Assembly: GCA_030066975.1 (NCBI GenBank)
Contig: JASJAO010000004.1
Coordinates: 186,001 to 250,000, forward strand
DNA length: 64,000 nt
From: Henriciella sp.
GTDB taxonomy: Bacteria; Pseudomonadota; Alphaproteobacteria; Caulobacterales; Hyphomonadaceae
Reading direction: 5' to 3'
The notes beneath the pieces were generated by a model that was not told the DNA's origin, made no database searches, and saw nothing but the letters and a program-made list of their open reading frames with translations. Shown in pieces: positions 18,620 through 29,094 of the stretch (position 1 is its first letter; each line of letters opens with the position of its first letter). The position numbers were made by a program, and so were the translations under genes.

Positions 18620-19321
18620 ATGTCTGTTGAAGCCGATAAACTCGATTATGGCTGGATTAAACTCGGCCCAAAGTGGAAGTCGAGACTCGAGCGGGCTAGC
18701 ACCGTTTTAACGGTAATCGGCTTAGCCTCGTTTATGGAAGACCTTCAAACATGGCGCAATCTGTTCATTTGGATTTTCCATCAGCTCGAGAACTGGGTGA
18801 CACCGTTTCGACAGATCGCTTATTTATTATCAAACGGCTTGGACAACCTTATTCATCTCTATCGAATGATTGTATATCCCATAATCCAATGGATTGGGAA
18901 CATAGTCTCTCTAGAGATACCTGAGTTTCTTTATGATCCAATTTTCATCGCTTCAATTACACTTTCAGCGTGGGCGCGGGTCTTTTTATCCTTGATGCCT
19001 AAGGTAATCTCTGAACGCTCAAACATACCTAAGCGCCCAAAAGCACCCAAGAAACCTTATAACCACCTTCTTGGAATATTTCATAAAGGGTTCGATTATG
19101 TTGTCCTCAACGACACTTATCATCGCCGGAAAGCCCAGTTCGAGAGAGAGGTTCAAGAGTACAAAAGAGCAGTTTCTCGATTTTACGAGAATTTTGGCAA
19201 ATATGCCAAAGCCGCTGGTCATCAATGGTTAGTCTCGCTCATAAGTGGCGCGATCTCATTTTCGTTCGTGTTTTCCATTTGGTTAATTGATTGGGCTTTT
19301 ATGAACTATTTTGACGCTTGA
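18620..19321 (+). CDS. Orphan membrane protein, AT-rich
   Basis: 233 residues from an ATG. Hydrophobic stretches near 28-42, 100-125 and 205-228 suggest membrane spans, with a basic, helical, probably cytosolic segment between about 130 and 200 (Lys/Arg/Tyr-rich). I recognise no family. Composition and codon use are much more AT-rich than the surrounding genes, as is the 179-bp region upstream, which suggests recent horizontal acquisition. Translation is long and free of stops in a region where chance stops would be frequent, so it is probably real. Confidence 0.5.
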   Translation: MSVEADKLDYGWIKLGPKWKSRLERASTVLTVIGLASFMEDLQTWRNLFIWIFHQLENWVTPFRQIAYLLSNGLDNLIHLYRMIVYPIIQWIGNIVSLEIPEFLYDPIFIASITLSAWARVFLSLMPKVISERSNIPKRPKAPKKPYNHLLGIFHKGFDYVVLNDTYHRRKAQFEREVQEYKRAVSRFYENFGKYAKAAGHQWLVSLISGAISFSFVFSIWLIDWAFMNYFDA

Positions 19322-19393
19322 ATCGCCCACAATCGCGAAACCATATCCCCCAATCTATCCGACCGAATTCAGGCCTGCTCTATACTCCGGCGC

Positions 19394-20056
19394 ATGACCC
19401 TGACCCCTGGCTTTTTTGCGTTTGCGCAGTCTCAAGGTGACTTGCTGTTTGGCAAGGTTCTGGCGCGGGATGGGTTGAATCTGGCACCGGCGAGCCTCAC
19501 CCGTGCAGCGGCGCGGCGGGCGCGGGCCGGGATCCGAGCGCTGGAAGCCTATTTGCGCCGGGTGATCCTGTTGCTGGCGCTGGTGCTGGAGCCGGACTTG
19601 AAGGCCGACAACAAACCCGTCATTCCACAAGACCGCCCGCCGAACCCAACACAAAAACCACAACGCTTTCAGATCTTTACCGGCGAGCAAGATCGCCCGG
19701 ACTTCACTGACCTGCACGACCCGTGGGCCGATCCATCCGATCGGGCCTGGGCATCTCACATGAACCGAGGCCTACCCGTCCCGACCGCGCCCCTGCTCGC
19801 CCGACTGGCGCAGCTGCAAGCCTTGCTACAGGCGCCGGAGGCCCGGGCCCGGCGGCTCGCTTATCACCTGGCCCGGCGCCGCCCCGGCCTGCTCACCGCG
19901 CCAGACTTCTGGCGCTGCCCCGTTCGGTCCCGCCACGGCACGGAGCTCTCAGCGCTCTATACCGGTATGGCCGCCGCGATCATTCAGATGAGCCGCATCC
20001 GCCCGCCACCGCTTGGCCCCCGCCCCCGCGCCGGGCCTCGCCTACGCTGGCTTTAA
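19394..20056 (+). CDS. Conserved-type hypothetical protein, Arg/Ala-rich
   Basis: 220 residues from an ATG. The N-terminal part has a helix AARRARAGIRALEAYLRRVI followed by a hydrophobic stretch (LLLALVLEP), then a Pro-rich segment and an Arg/Leu-rich C-terminus. It is very GC-rich, in contrast with the AT-rich gene just before it. I do not recognise a domain. Other long frames overlap on both strands because of the high GC; this one is preferred for its start position and its helix pattern. Confidence 0.4.
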   Translation: MTLTPGFFAFAQSQGDLLFGKVLARDGLNLAPASLTRAAARRARAGIRALEAYLRRVILLLALVLEPDLKADNKPVIPQDRPPNPTQKPQRFQIFTGEQDRPDFTDLHDPWADPSDRAWASHMNRGLPVPTAPLLARLAQLQALLQAPEARARRLAYHLARRRPGLLTAPDFWRCPVRSRHGTELSALYTGMAAAIIQMSRIRPPPLGPRPRAGPRLRWL

Positions 20057-20076
20057 GTCAGAGCTTACGGAGCCCT

Positions 20077-21381
20077 CTAACTCTTTCTAAGCACCGCGAA
20101 GAAAAAGCCATCCGTACCCGCGCTTCTGGGGGTCAAACGGACGCTTCCGGCTGGCCCCTGCCCGGCTTTGACCACGGCAAGCCCATCATCGGTCAACAGC
20201 CCGCTTTCGGTAACGTGTTGAAGCGCGTCTTCCTGTTGAAAATCCGGGTGCGCGCTCAAAAACGCGTCGACCCGGTCTTCATCTTCCTCGACCAGGAAAG
20301 AACAGGTCGCATAGACCAGCCGCCCGCCGGGTTTCACGAACGCTGCGGCCTTGGTCAGCACTTCATTCTGTTGTTCGATCCGGGTCGCGAGCGAGCCCGG
20401 CTTCACCCGCCATTTCGTATCGGGTCTGCGCCGCCAGGTCCCGGTGCCGGTACAGGGCGCATCGACGAAGACGCAATCCATCTGGCCTCTCAAAGCTTCC
20501 AATTGTTCCGGCTCCCGCGGATGCACCAGCTGCACATTGTGCGCGCCGGAGCGTTTCAGCCGCGGGATGATCGCTGAGAGCCGCCGCCCATCAATGTCAT
20601 AAGCAAAGACCTGGCCTTTACCGCCCATGGCCGCCGAGAGCGCCAGGGTCTTTCCCCCGCCGCCCGCGCAATAATCCAGCACCTGCTCACCGGCTTTCAC
20701 ATTCGCCGCCGCCGCAGCGATTTGCGATCCGGCATCCTGCACCTCGACCCAGCCTTTGGAATAGGCCGGAATACTTTCCAGCGAGGCTTCTCTCTGGGAT
20801 GGATCGCGGGCGGGAATATGAAAGGCATTTTTTAATAAACGCGACGGTTCCGCCTTGGCCGAGCGCAGCGGTGCGGCAGCTTTTTCGGCATCCACTTTCA
20901 GCGTGTTCACCCGCAAATCAACGTCGGCGCGCACCGCCATGGCCTGGCCTTCAATCGCGGTCATCTCGCCAAAGGCCCGCACCATGTGAGGGGCGAGCCA
21001 TTCCGGAAAATCTCCAGCAACATGCGGCGCAGCCGTTACATCCGGTGCCATGACCAGGCGCTCGCGTTCCTGCAAAGTCAGCGCGCTTGGCGCATGCGGT
21101 TCATCCATCGCGTCATCAATCTTGCGAATGTCCCACTTCCAGGCATGAGCAAGCGCGCCGAGGATCAGTCCGCGCGGGCTGTCATCGCCCATCGCATGAG
21201 CGATTGAGTTTCGTTTCCTCAACGCATCCAGCACCAGACCGGATACCCAGGCCCGATCCTTCGATCCGGCATAGCGCGCCCGCTTGCCCCAGTCGCGGGC
21301 GGCCACTTTGACCGGCTGATGCCGTCCAATCACATCCGACAGCACATCAATCGCTGCGGCTATTCTTCCACCATCTCGCAT
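20077..21381 (-). CDS. RsmB/NOP2-family RNA m5C methyltransferase
   Basis: 434 residues. It is a SAM-dependent methyltransferase that makes 5-methylcytosine in RNA; RsmB acts on 16S rRNA. The N-terminal part is an RsmB/NusB-like helical region. The Rossmann domain begins with VLDYCAGGGGKTLALSA (SAM site). The two catalytic cysteines are Cys310 in DAPCTGTGTW and Cys360 in YATCSF. The exact target base is not certain in alphaproteobacteria, which often have several paralogues, so no symbol is given. Confidence 0.9.
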   Translation of the reverse strand: MRDGGRIAAAIDVLSDVIGRHQPVKVAARDWGKRARYAGSKDRAWVSGLVLDALRKRNSIAHAMGDDSPRGLILGALAHAWKWDIRKIDDAMDEPHAPSALTLQERERLVMAPDVTAAPHVAGDFPEWLAPHMVRAFGEMTAIEGQAMAVRADVDLRVNTLKVDAEKAAAPLRSAKAEPSRLLKNAFHIPARDPSQREASLESIPAYSKGWVEVQDAGSQIAAAAANVKAGEQVLDYCAGGGGKTLALSAAMGGKGQVFAYDIDGRRLSAIIPRLKRSGAHNVQLVHPREPEQLEALRGQMDCVFVDAPCTGTGTWRRRPDTKWRVKPGSLATRIEQQNEVLTKAAAFVKPGGRLVYATCSFLVEEDEDRVDAFLSAHPDFQQEDALQHVTESGLLTDDGLAVVKAGQGPAGSVRLTPRSAGTDGFFFAVLRKS

Positions 21382-21483
21382 ATTGGATATCCTTGTTGGA
21401 GGGCGGGTTTAGGCGTCTGCCTCTTGAATGCCAACACTTTGCGCTGTTGTGTGCAGTATAAGTGAGGTGAGGACCCCGTCGGA

Positions 21484-22092
21484 ATGATTTTAATTCAACT
21501 CCCCGAAACCCAACGCGAAGCTCAGCCGCGCGAGTGGAAACAGGTCGCCGATATCACCGCGGAAGCCTTTGCCGAAGACCCGGTCAATCGCTGGGTGTTC
21601 GGATCGCCCCGCGCCATTCAATCCACATTCCGCGTCCTGATCCGCGAGATTTATATGAAACAAGGCCGATGTTTTCTCGCCGGAGACAATGGCGCGACCA
21701 CCTGGCTCGAACCGGGGGTAGCCTCCAACTTCTCCACCTGGGCGATGATCCAGTTCGCCCTCGGTCAGATGCGGTATGGTAAGACAGGTGCGATCCGGCG
21801 CGCAACCGCCCTTGGCGACTTGATGGCGCAGCATCATCCAACCGAGCCGCATATGTATCTCTTCACCATCGGTACAAGACAATCGGCGCGCGGCAAAGGC
21901 CTCGGCAAAGCGCTGCTCCGCCCGGTGCTCGAAGCCTGCGACCGCGATGGGATTCCCGTCTATCTTGAGAACTCTAACCCGGTGAATTCCGGATTCTATA
22001 CCGCCCACGGGTTCGAGCGGATTGGTTTGTTCAATGTCGGTGACGGCGGCCCGGTCATGGAGCCGATGTGGCGAGCACCAAAAGAACTTTGA
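21484..22092 (+). CDS. GNAT-family N-acetyltransferase
   Basis: 202 residues from an ATG. The acetyl-CoA site is visible as IGTRQSARGKGLGKALLRPV (motif A), with VYLENSNPVNSGFYTAHGFE as motif B. The N-terminal DITAEAFAEDPVNRWVF is typical of the broad GNAT group with this layout. The acetyl acceptor cannot be predicted. It is divergent from the RsmB-like gene with about 100 bp between starts. Confidence 0.85.
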   Translation: MILIQLPETQREAQPREWKQVADITAEAFAEDPVNRWVFGSPRAIQSTFRVLIREIYMKQGRCFLAGDNGATTWLEPGVASNFSTWAMIQFALGQMRYGKTGAIRRATALGDLMAQHHPTEPHMYLFTIGTRQSARGKGLGKALLRPVLEACDRDGIPVYLENSNPVNSGFYTAHGFERIGLFNVGDGGPVMEPMWRAPKEL

Positions 22093-22177
22093 ACAGGCCG
22101 TACAAAAACCGCCGTCACCGCCTTCTTGCTTAGAAGTGTACTCTCAAAGCCACAGTTTGCAGGGATCGGGTTCGATT

Positions 22178-22199
22178 GTTTTCAAACATGATTGAAAAC
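22178..22199. promoter_or_regulatory. Inverted repeat upstream of the Zur-type box
   Basis: GTTTTCAA-ACATGA-TTGAAAAC is a perfect 8-bp stem with a 6-nt loop, ending 11 bp before the Zur-type palindrome. It may be a transcript end for the GNAT gene (no T-run) or a second regulator site for znuD. Confidence 0.35.
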
Positions 22200-22210
22200 C
22201 TGGAAGCGCA

Positions 22211-22227
22211 TTGTTATAGCATAACAA
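22211..22227. promoter_or_regulatory. Zur-type zinc box
   Basis: TTGTTATAGCATAACAA has perfect 7-bp arms around AGC and fits the alphaproteobacterial Zur consensus TGTTAT-N-ATAACA. It lies 89 bp upstream of the ATG of a His-rich TonB-dependent receptor. The predicted effect is repression when zinc is plentiful. Confidence 0.75.
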
Positions 22228-22315
22228 CTATCATGTGATCCCTCCTAATTTTTGGCGTCTACCTCCCCTGCCGAGATAACAACTCCCCTATTATAAAACG
22301 GAAGAAATAAGACTG

Positions 22316-24478
22316 ATGAAGAAGACTTTCTCACGCCGCCTTCTGGTGGCGACGCTGCTTGCAGGCGCTTCTCCTGCGGCCTTCGCTGAGGACACCCTGG
22401 ACACAGTTATCGTCACAACGCCCGGCCCTGACCGCAGCGCCGACGAACTCGTCGGCAATGTCAGCGCGCTGGATCGCGAGGACATTGTCGAAAGTCTCGC
22501 GGCCTCCCTCGGCGACACGCTTGATCGCGAACCGGGTGTTTCGACCTCGACTTTTGGACAGGGCGCGAGCCGTCCGGTTTTGCGAGGCCTTGGCGCTGAG
22601 CGCGTTCAGGTTCTCACCAATGGTATTGGCGTGATTGATGCCTCTGCCGCCTCACCTGACCATCAGGTCAGTGCTGACGGCATCGATGCAAAGAAAATCG
22701 AAATCGTCCGTGGCCCGGCCGCGCTTGCCTATGGCGGCCAGGCGATTGGCGGCGTGGTCAACGTGATTGACGGCCTCATTGTTGAAGAATTGCCAGAACA
22801 GCCTTTCTCCGCCGATCTGTTCTCGGCCTATAACACAGTCAATGAAGGCACCGAGCTTGCCGGACAAGCACAGTTTACCGCTGGCGAGTTCGTCTTCACT
22901 CTGTCCGGTTCAGCCCGCGACTTCGATGATTACGACATTCCGGACTTTGCTGAATCGTCTTTGTTCCGCGAACTCGAGGAAGCCGAGGAAGATCACGACC
23001 ATGATGACGATGATCACGACGATGAGGATCATGACGACGACCACGACGAAGAGGAAGAAACACGCGGCACGCTCGAAAACTCCTTCGTCGAGACCCAAAC
23101 GATCGCCGGCGGTCTGAGCTGGGTTGGCGATAATGCCTTCTTCGGTGTCGCGGTGCGCCAGCAAACAGCTGAGTATGGCCTTCCCGGTCATGGCGAACAT
23201 GGGCACGGCCATGGCGAGGATGAAGGCGTTGAAGGTGGCGAAGGCGCTGATCTTGAGGAAGAGGAAGAAGAAGAGAATCCGTTCATCGATCTCGAACATA
23301 CGCGTATCGATGTCCGCGGCGGCATTACCGTCAATAATGGCTTCTTCACGGATATTATCGGAACGGTTGCCATCGTCGACTATGAGCACACCGAATTCGA
23401 GGCGCCCGGCGAGACGGGGACGCTTTACGACTCAGAAGGGGTTGAAGCGCGGGTCGAGTTTGATCACGTGATTGGCGGCTTTGAAGGCGCGTTCGGGCTT
23501 CAGTATCTGGATAAGGATCTGAACGCCTTTGGCGAAGAGGCCTTTATCACACCCACAGATACGCAAAGCTTCGGCATGTTCTTGTATGAAACTCAAGAAT
23601 GGGAAGATGTGATTGCGATTGAGGGCGGCATCCGCTTCGAGAGCGTTGAACTGGACAATATCGAGTTCGGCACCCGCGACTTTGATCTGTTCAGCGCTTC
23701 CTTCGGGACTCACAAACACCTGCAAGGCGGCTTCTGGCTGGGCGGGCAGGTATCTTACACTGAGCGAGCGCCGAACGAGAGCGAACTGTTTGCCTTTGGT
23801 CCGCACCTGGCCACAGAGCAGTTTGAAGTCGGCGATCCGACCCTTTCGAAAGAACGTGGGCTCAATTTCGAGGGCACGCTGCGTTGGAGCAATGAAAATG
23901 GCCGCTTCGGCATCAACCTGTTCACGACGGAGTTTACAGACTTCATCTACCTGACACCCGGTGAGGTTCTGATCGACGGCGAACTGGTTGATGAGGAGGA
24001 CGAACTTCCCGTGTTTCTCTTCGAGCAGGAGAATGCGAGATTCTTCGGCGGCGAGCTTTATGCCGACTATGTCATCGAAGCTGGGCCGCTCGGCGCAGAA
24101 TGGACGTTTGATGCGAGCATCGATTTCGTGGAAACCGAACTCGGCAGCGGCGGCAATGTGCCTTACATCCCGCCAGTGACGTTCAACGCTGGCGCCAGTG
24201 CTGAGTGGGGCCCATGGGAAGTGGGTGCTGCGCTAACAGCGGCGGCTGATCAAGACGATCCGGGTGAAGGACAGTTGGAGACGGATGGATTCACAACGAT
24301 CGATCTGCGCGCTGAAGTGGACCTTTCAGACTTTGGCATCGGCGCCGATGGCACCGAACTGTTTGTCGAAGCCCGCAACGTCACCGATGAGGAAGTGCGT
24401 CATGCCACTTCAGTTCTGAAAGATGTCGCGCCAGCGCCGGGTCAGAACTTCAGGTTCGGTATTCGCGCAGCCTTCTAG
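22316..24478 (+). CDS. znuD: ZnuD-like TonB-dependent zinc receptor
   Basis: 720 residues with a GGAAG ribosome binding site. The signal peptide ends at AAFAED. The plug domain (about 30-155) contains RPVLRGLGAERVQVLTNGI and IEIVRGPAALAYGGQAIGGV; the 22-strand barrel ends in FRFGIRAAF with a terminal Phe. Two metal-binding loops stand out: residues about 221-248 are almost only His, Asp and Glu, and residues about 291-320 are Gly/His then Glu-rich. These match ZnuD-type zinc importers of the outer membrane. A Zur-type palindrome upstream supports zinc control. Copper or nickel transport cannot be ruled out from loops alone. A hairpin terminator follows. Confidence 0.85.
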   Translation: MKKTFSRRLLVATLLAGASPAAFAEDTLDTVIVTTPGPDRSADELVGNVSALDREDIVESLAASLGDTLDREPGVSTSTFGQGASRPVLRGLGAERVQVLTNGIGVIDASAASPDHQVSADGIDAKKIEIVRGPAALAYGGQAIGGVVNVIDGLIVEELPEQPFSADLFSAYNTVNEGTELAGQAQFTAGEFVFTLSGSARDFDDYDIPDFAESSLFRELEEAEEDHDHDDDDHDDEDHDDDHDEEEETRGTLENSFVETQTIAGGLSWVGDNAFFGVAVRQQTAEYGLPGHGEHGHGHGEDEGVEGGEGADLEEEEEEENPFIDLEHTRIDVRGGITVNNGFFTDIIGTVAIVDYEHTEFEAPGETGTLYDSEGVEARVEFDHVIGGFEGAFGLQYLDKDLNAFGEEAFITPTDTQSFGMFLYETQEWEDVIAIEGGIRFESVELDNIEFGTRDFDLFSASFGTHKHLQGGFWLGGQVSYTERAPNESELFAFGPHLATEQFEVGDPTLSKERGLNFEGTLRWSNENGRFGINLFTTEFTDFIYLTPGEVLIDGELVDEEDELPVFLFEQENARFFGGELYADYVIEAGPLGAEWTFDASIDFVETELGSGGNVPYIPPVTFNAGASAEWGPWEVGAALTAAADQDDPGEGQLETDGFTTIDLRAEVDLSDFGIGADGTELFVEARNVTDEEVRHATSVLKDVAPAPGQNFRFGIRAAF

Positions 24479-24490
24479 GCAAAGACAGAG

Positions 24491-24516
24491 CGTGGCGGGC
24501 TCAGCGGCTCGCCACG
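24491..24516. terminator. Bidirectional terminator-like hairpin
   Basis: CGTGGCG (24491-24497) pairs with CGCCACG (24510-24516), followed by TTT on the plus strand. It lies between the convergent znuD and guaB genes and probably ends znuD transcripts. Confidence 0.6.
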
Positions 24517-24564
24517 TTTAGCCTATAAAGACCGTCATCAAGCTGCGCCGGTACAAGCGTAGCG

Positions 24565-26043
<1,479 letters not shown>

Positions 26044-26164
26044 CTAATTGAGTCCACAGCACTTGTGAAGCCCCGAATACGGCATGCGTCAATCGATGCA
26101 GATCGCGGGCGTTGTTTTTCCGATCTGGACGGACTGAAAACACCCAAATAGACAGTCTCCCGGG

Positions 26165-26344
26165 TCAGGCATCACTCGGGTCAGGTGCGCTCGGCACATC
26201 GTCGGCTTGATCCGCTGGACGCCCGGGAATCGCATAGCTGCCCTTGAGCCAGCGCGAGAGATCCACATCGGCACAACGCTTTGAACAGAACGGTTTGAAC
26301 CTCGGATCGACCGGTTTGATTTCACAGACCGCACATTTCTTCAT
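26165..26344 (-). CDS. yacG: YacG-family zinc protein (DNA gyrase inhibitor)
   Basis: 59 residues, from ATG at 26344 to TGA at 26165-26167. It has the YacG pattern: CAVC at residues 4-7, then FCSKRC at 19-24, giving a four-Cys zinc site, followed by DLSRWLKGSYAIPG. In E. coli YacG binds GyrB and blocks gyrase. It begins 2 bp after the end of the RNase E/G gene on the same strand, the common alphaproteobacterial order. Confidence 0.9.
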   Translation of the reverse strand: MKKCAVCEIKPVDPRFKPFCSKRCADVDLSRWLKGSYAIPGRPADQADDVPSAPDPSDA

Positions 26345-26346
26345 AT

Positions 26347-27396
26347 CTATCTCACCCTTACGGCATCGCTCTCATCGGAACTGCGCGCGATCTGAACCCG
26401 GCCACCGAAGCGATCCCGCAGGACCGAATCGCAAACCTCCTGTCGACGACAGTAGATGTCAAACACAGCCGGTGAAAGATCAATCCGAAAAAGGGCCGCA
26501 CCCTTGGCTGAGGCTTCACGGTCCACTTGGCGGAGCAGAGCCAGCAGGCGCGTTTCCGGTGTCGGCTGGCCGTCGGAACCCAGCATGCGATCATCGATGG
26601 GCGCGCGCCCCCAGGCAATTGCGGCCTGCAACAGACCAAACCTGGACGGTGCGATCACATCCAGACCTCTTGAACTCACCGACTGAAAGGCTGATCGAAA
26701 CGCCTTTGAGACCTCAGCGCCCGAAGAGCGGTTCAGCGGTGCAACACAATCGAGTACGATCAACCCGCCAAGATCCCGCAGCGCGCATTGACGCGCAGTT
26801 TCGATCGCCGCCTCACGGTTGATCGAAAGCGCCCGGGCGCCGGCACTGCCGCGCCCCTGGCGTCCTGATGTGTCGACGTCAATTGCGGTGAGGGCGCGAG
26901 TGCGTTCAAGATGGATCTGTCCCCCCTCCGGCAGGGTCACGGACGGCTCCATCGCAATGTCAAATGCGGTTTCTACTGTCGCCGGATCTGGCACCGTTTC
27001 CAGCTCGGATTGAACCGGCAAACTGGCTGCCCATACGTCATAAGGATCAACACCTTGGATCGGATCTTCTGTCCAGGTCGCACGCGCCAGTTTGTCCCGC
27101 CTGGCCTCTGCCTGAATGCGCGCGCGAACCTGCGCGCCTTCCGAGATATTGTCCGGCAACTGACCGGTCACCAGAACCGGCGCGCCGCTCTCCAACTCCG
27201 CAAACGTGCCGCCCTGGCTGCGATCCTTGTGCCGCAGTCGCGCATTCACCACATCGCCAACGTTCGCGACATCGAAGAGGCCCTGCCAACGGCGCTGAAA
27301 CAGTCGCCAGACCTTGCCCTCGCCATCTAAAGCCGCTGCGCGAAATTCCCCGGGTGCATCATGTGTGACAATCTTTGACAGCAATCCGGCACTCAC
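26347..27396 (-). CDS. Short ribonuclease E/G family protein
   Basis: 349 residues from a GTG at 27396 that overlaps the TGA of the preceding lipoprotein gene (GTGA). An ATG at 27444 is also in frame but would overlap that gene by 52 nt. The N-terminal third is a degenerate S1-like RNA-binding region. The RNase E/G catalytic part shows TAIDVDTS, with the metal-binding Asp, and RDLGGLIVLDCVAP, with the second Asp. The zinc-link CPxC and the long C-terminal scaffold of RNase E are absent. This shorter form is typical next to yacG. It is probably an RNase G-like endonuclease; activity is inferred. Confidence 0.8.
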   Translation of the reverse strand: MSAGLLSKIVTHDAPGEFRAAALDGEGKVWRLFQRRWQGLFDVANVGDVVNARLRHKDRSQGGTFAELESGAPVLVTGQLPDNISEGAQVRARIQAEARRDKLARATWTEDPIQGVDPYDVWAASLPVQSELETVPDPATVETAFDIAMEPSVTLPEGGQIHLERTRALTAIDVDTSGRQGRGSAGARALSINREAAIETARQCALRDLGGLIVLDCVAPLNRSSGAEVSKAFRSAFQSVSSRGLDVIAPSRFGLLQAAIAWGRAPIDDRMLGSDGQPTPETRLLALLRQVDREASAKGAALFRIDLSPAVFDIYCRRQEVCDSVLRDRFGGRVQIARSSDESDAVRVR

Positions 27397-27869
27397 TCCG
27401 GCTGGCAGGCGCGCACGCCAAGAATGGGCAGTTTGGTCTGCCATCCATCCGGATCCGTCACCGTGATCAGGCCTGCCTCGACGCGCTGGCCCCCGTTCAG
27501 GGTTTCGCCAGGTTGGAATGTCAGGGCCACTTCACTGCCATCACTGGCCGTATAGCCCATATCGGTGGTGAACTGACCGAAGATCGTGCCGCGAGAGCGC
27601 GATTGGGTGAGCCTCAGCTCCTCCTCCGCTGGCTTGAAAACCGCCGTTCCGCTCAAGGCTTTGCTGAAGAAGGCGAACCGGTTGGTGTCGGTCTTGCTCC
27701 AAAGAAACAGGCCGCACTCACCGGGCTCAAGCGACTGCGCCGACAGGCCGACACGGGATACAGTGTCCACAGCAGAGGCGTTTCGTGACCCTTCGCGCGT
27801 TTCAGGCGAACTCGCACACGCGGTCACAAGCAAGACTGCGCTCAACGCCCCGAGAACAGATTTCATCAT
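27393..27869 (-). CDS. Lipoprotein of unknown function at the end of the gsp operon
   Basis: 158 residues. The signal peptide ends in a lipobox, LVTAC, with the acylated Cys at about residue 18. The mature protein has a CGLFLWS-like start and a beta-rich middle (GTAVFKPAEEELRLTQS, MGYTASDGSEVAL). I recognise no named family. Its ATG overlaps the TGA of gspN (ATGA), and its TGA overlaps the next start, so it is translated as part of the gsp run and may be a secretion-related accessory. Confidence 0.65.
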   Translation of the reverse strand: MMKSVLGALSAVLLVTACASSPETREGSRNASAVDTVSRVGLSAQSLEPGECGLFLWSKTDTNRFAFFSKALSGTAVFKPAEEELRLTQSRSRGTIFGQFTTDMGYTASDGSEVALTFQPGETLNGGQRVEAGLITVTDPDGWQTKLPILGVRACQPE

Positions 27870-28612
27870 CGCACCATACCTCCGGACGCGTAACTGTAAG
27901 ACCAGACACCGTCTCGAAGTTGAAACTGCGCCGAAGACAGAACCAGAGGCAATTCGTCGTCATCAGTACGCACCTTCACGTCAACTTGCGCCGCCCCGAA
28001 CAGGGAAGCACGGGCATCAAGCTCCAATTCGTCGCCGCTTTGCGATTGGCCTTCGGCATCAAGGACAAATTGCCCATTTTCGCACGACAGGCGCCCCTCG
28101 ACCGGCCCGAATTCGCGGCCATAGGATTGGGCTGCGCGGCTGAGCACATCGCTTGTGAGGCGACCCCCAGCGGCCTCACATCCGGTTCGGGACAGCTCAA
28201 AGGACCCCGCCTGCAAGCGGACATCCCCGCCTGCGGCTCTCACGATCGGTGCGAGCCCTTCAATGGCTGAAATTTGCAACTGCGCCCTCATCTCACGCCC
28301 CTTGATCCGGCTGGGTCGAAGTTCGAGCACGCCAGTCCCACGGCCGCTCGCCCCGCCCCATTGAACATCATAGGCCAGCCCGCCGTACAGTATGGAGAGC
28401 GGCCGCAATTCAAGACTGACATCCCCGACAAACTGACCCGGTAAAAACAGGCCATCCACGCGGCCTTTTCTCAGTGTACCTTCGGCCTGGGCCCAACCAA
28501 TACCGGCACTGCCAAGACCGATGCGCGACAGCACAAAGCCCAGAGGGGTGAATAGCAAGGCCGACAATGCCAGTGTGAGCACAAAGATGATTGTCAGGAT
28601 GAGCGTCTTCAT
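27866..28612 (-). CDS. gspN: Type II secretion system protein N
   Basis: 248 residues. One N-terminal membrane anchor (ILTIIFVLTLALSALLFTPL) is followed by a periplasmic beta-rich domain, including SLELRPLSILYGGLAYDVQW, as in GspN. GspN is an optional inner-membrane part of the system with an ill-defined role. The start overlaps gspM by an ATGA. Identity rests on size, topology and its place as the last gsp gene. Confidence 0.8.
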   Translation of the reverse strand: MKTLILTIIFVLTLALSALLFTPLGFVLSRIGLGSAGIGWAQAEGTLRKGRVDGLFLPGQFVGDVSLELRPLSILYGGLAYDVQWGGASGRGTGVLELRPSRIKGREMRAQLQISAIEGLAPIVRAAGGDVRLQAGSFELSRTGCEAAGGRLTSDVLSRAAQSYGREFGPVEGRLSCENGQFVLDAEGQSQSGDELELDARASLFGAAQVDVKVRTDDDELPLVLSSAQFQLRDGVWSYSYASGGMVR

Positions 28613-29094
28613 TGCGGGCGCGTTCCTTCAAATTCAATGTTCGCGCGAATATTGCCGCCGCCTGCCTGTTCCATCGTCAAGCGGGCTACGCGGCCACCCA
28701 GTCGGGTTTCGACCTCCTCCAACCAGAAGAAGAAAATCCGCGGATCTGCACTGTCAAAGAGCAGGCTAATCGATCCATCTTCCCCGGTCTGCAAACGCGC
28801 AATAGCGAGGCCCTTGTCGCTCGCAGCCCGCGTAATCTCGGTCTTTAGCGCGTCTGTCGATGTTGCTGCGAGGTTTGCCGACAGGTCTTCAGGGCTGGCG
28901 CGCTGGCGGCCATAAGCTTCCTGAACGCGGGTGAGCACCGTTCGGGCCTGTGTGAGTTCAGCCCGAGCCCGGTCCTGCGCGGTGAATGTCGGGACGAGAA
29001 TGAACTGCCACAGGATAAAGAGCACCGTCAGCACCGCGGCAGTGCCGATCAACACACGCTCACGCGGCGCGAGATCATTCCACCAGGCGTTCAT
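28609..29094 (-). CDS. gspM: Type II secretion system protein M
   Basis: 161 residues. It has a short cytosolic start (MNAWWNDLAPRERVLIG), one membrane span (TAAVLTVLFILWQFIL), a coiled-coil part and a ferredoxin-like periplasmic domain, as in GspM. GspM binds GspL and GspC in the inner-membrane platform. ATGA overlaps link it to gspL upstream and gspN downstream. Confidence 0.88.
   Translation of the reverse strand: MNAWWNDLAPRERVLIGTAAVLTVLFILWQFILVPTFTAQDRARAELTQARTVLTRVQEAYGRQRASPEDLSANLAATSTDALKTEITRAASDKGLAIARLQTGEDGSISLLFDSADPRIFFFWLEEVETRLGGRVARLTMEQAGGGNIRANIEFEGTRPQ

Noticed and set aside
19723-20577. 284-codon open frame on the plus strand
   Set aside because: It overlaps a better candidate and the RsmB-like gene in antisense; composition is that of a GC-rich shadow.
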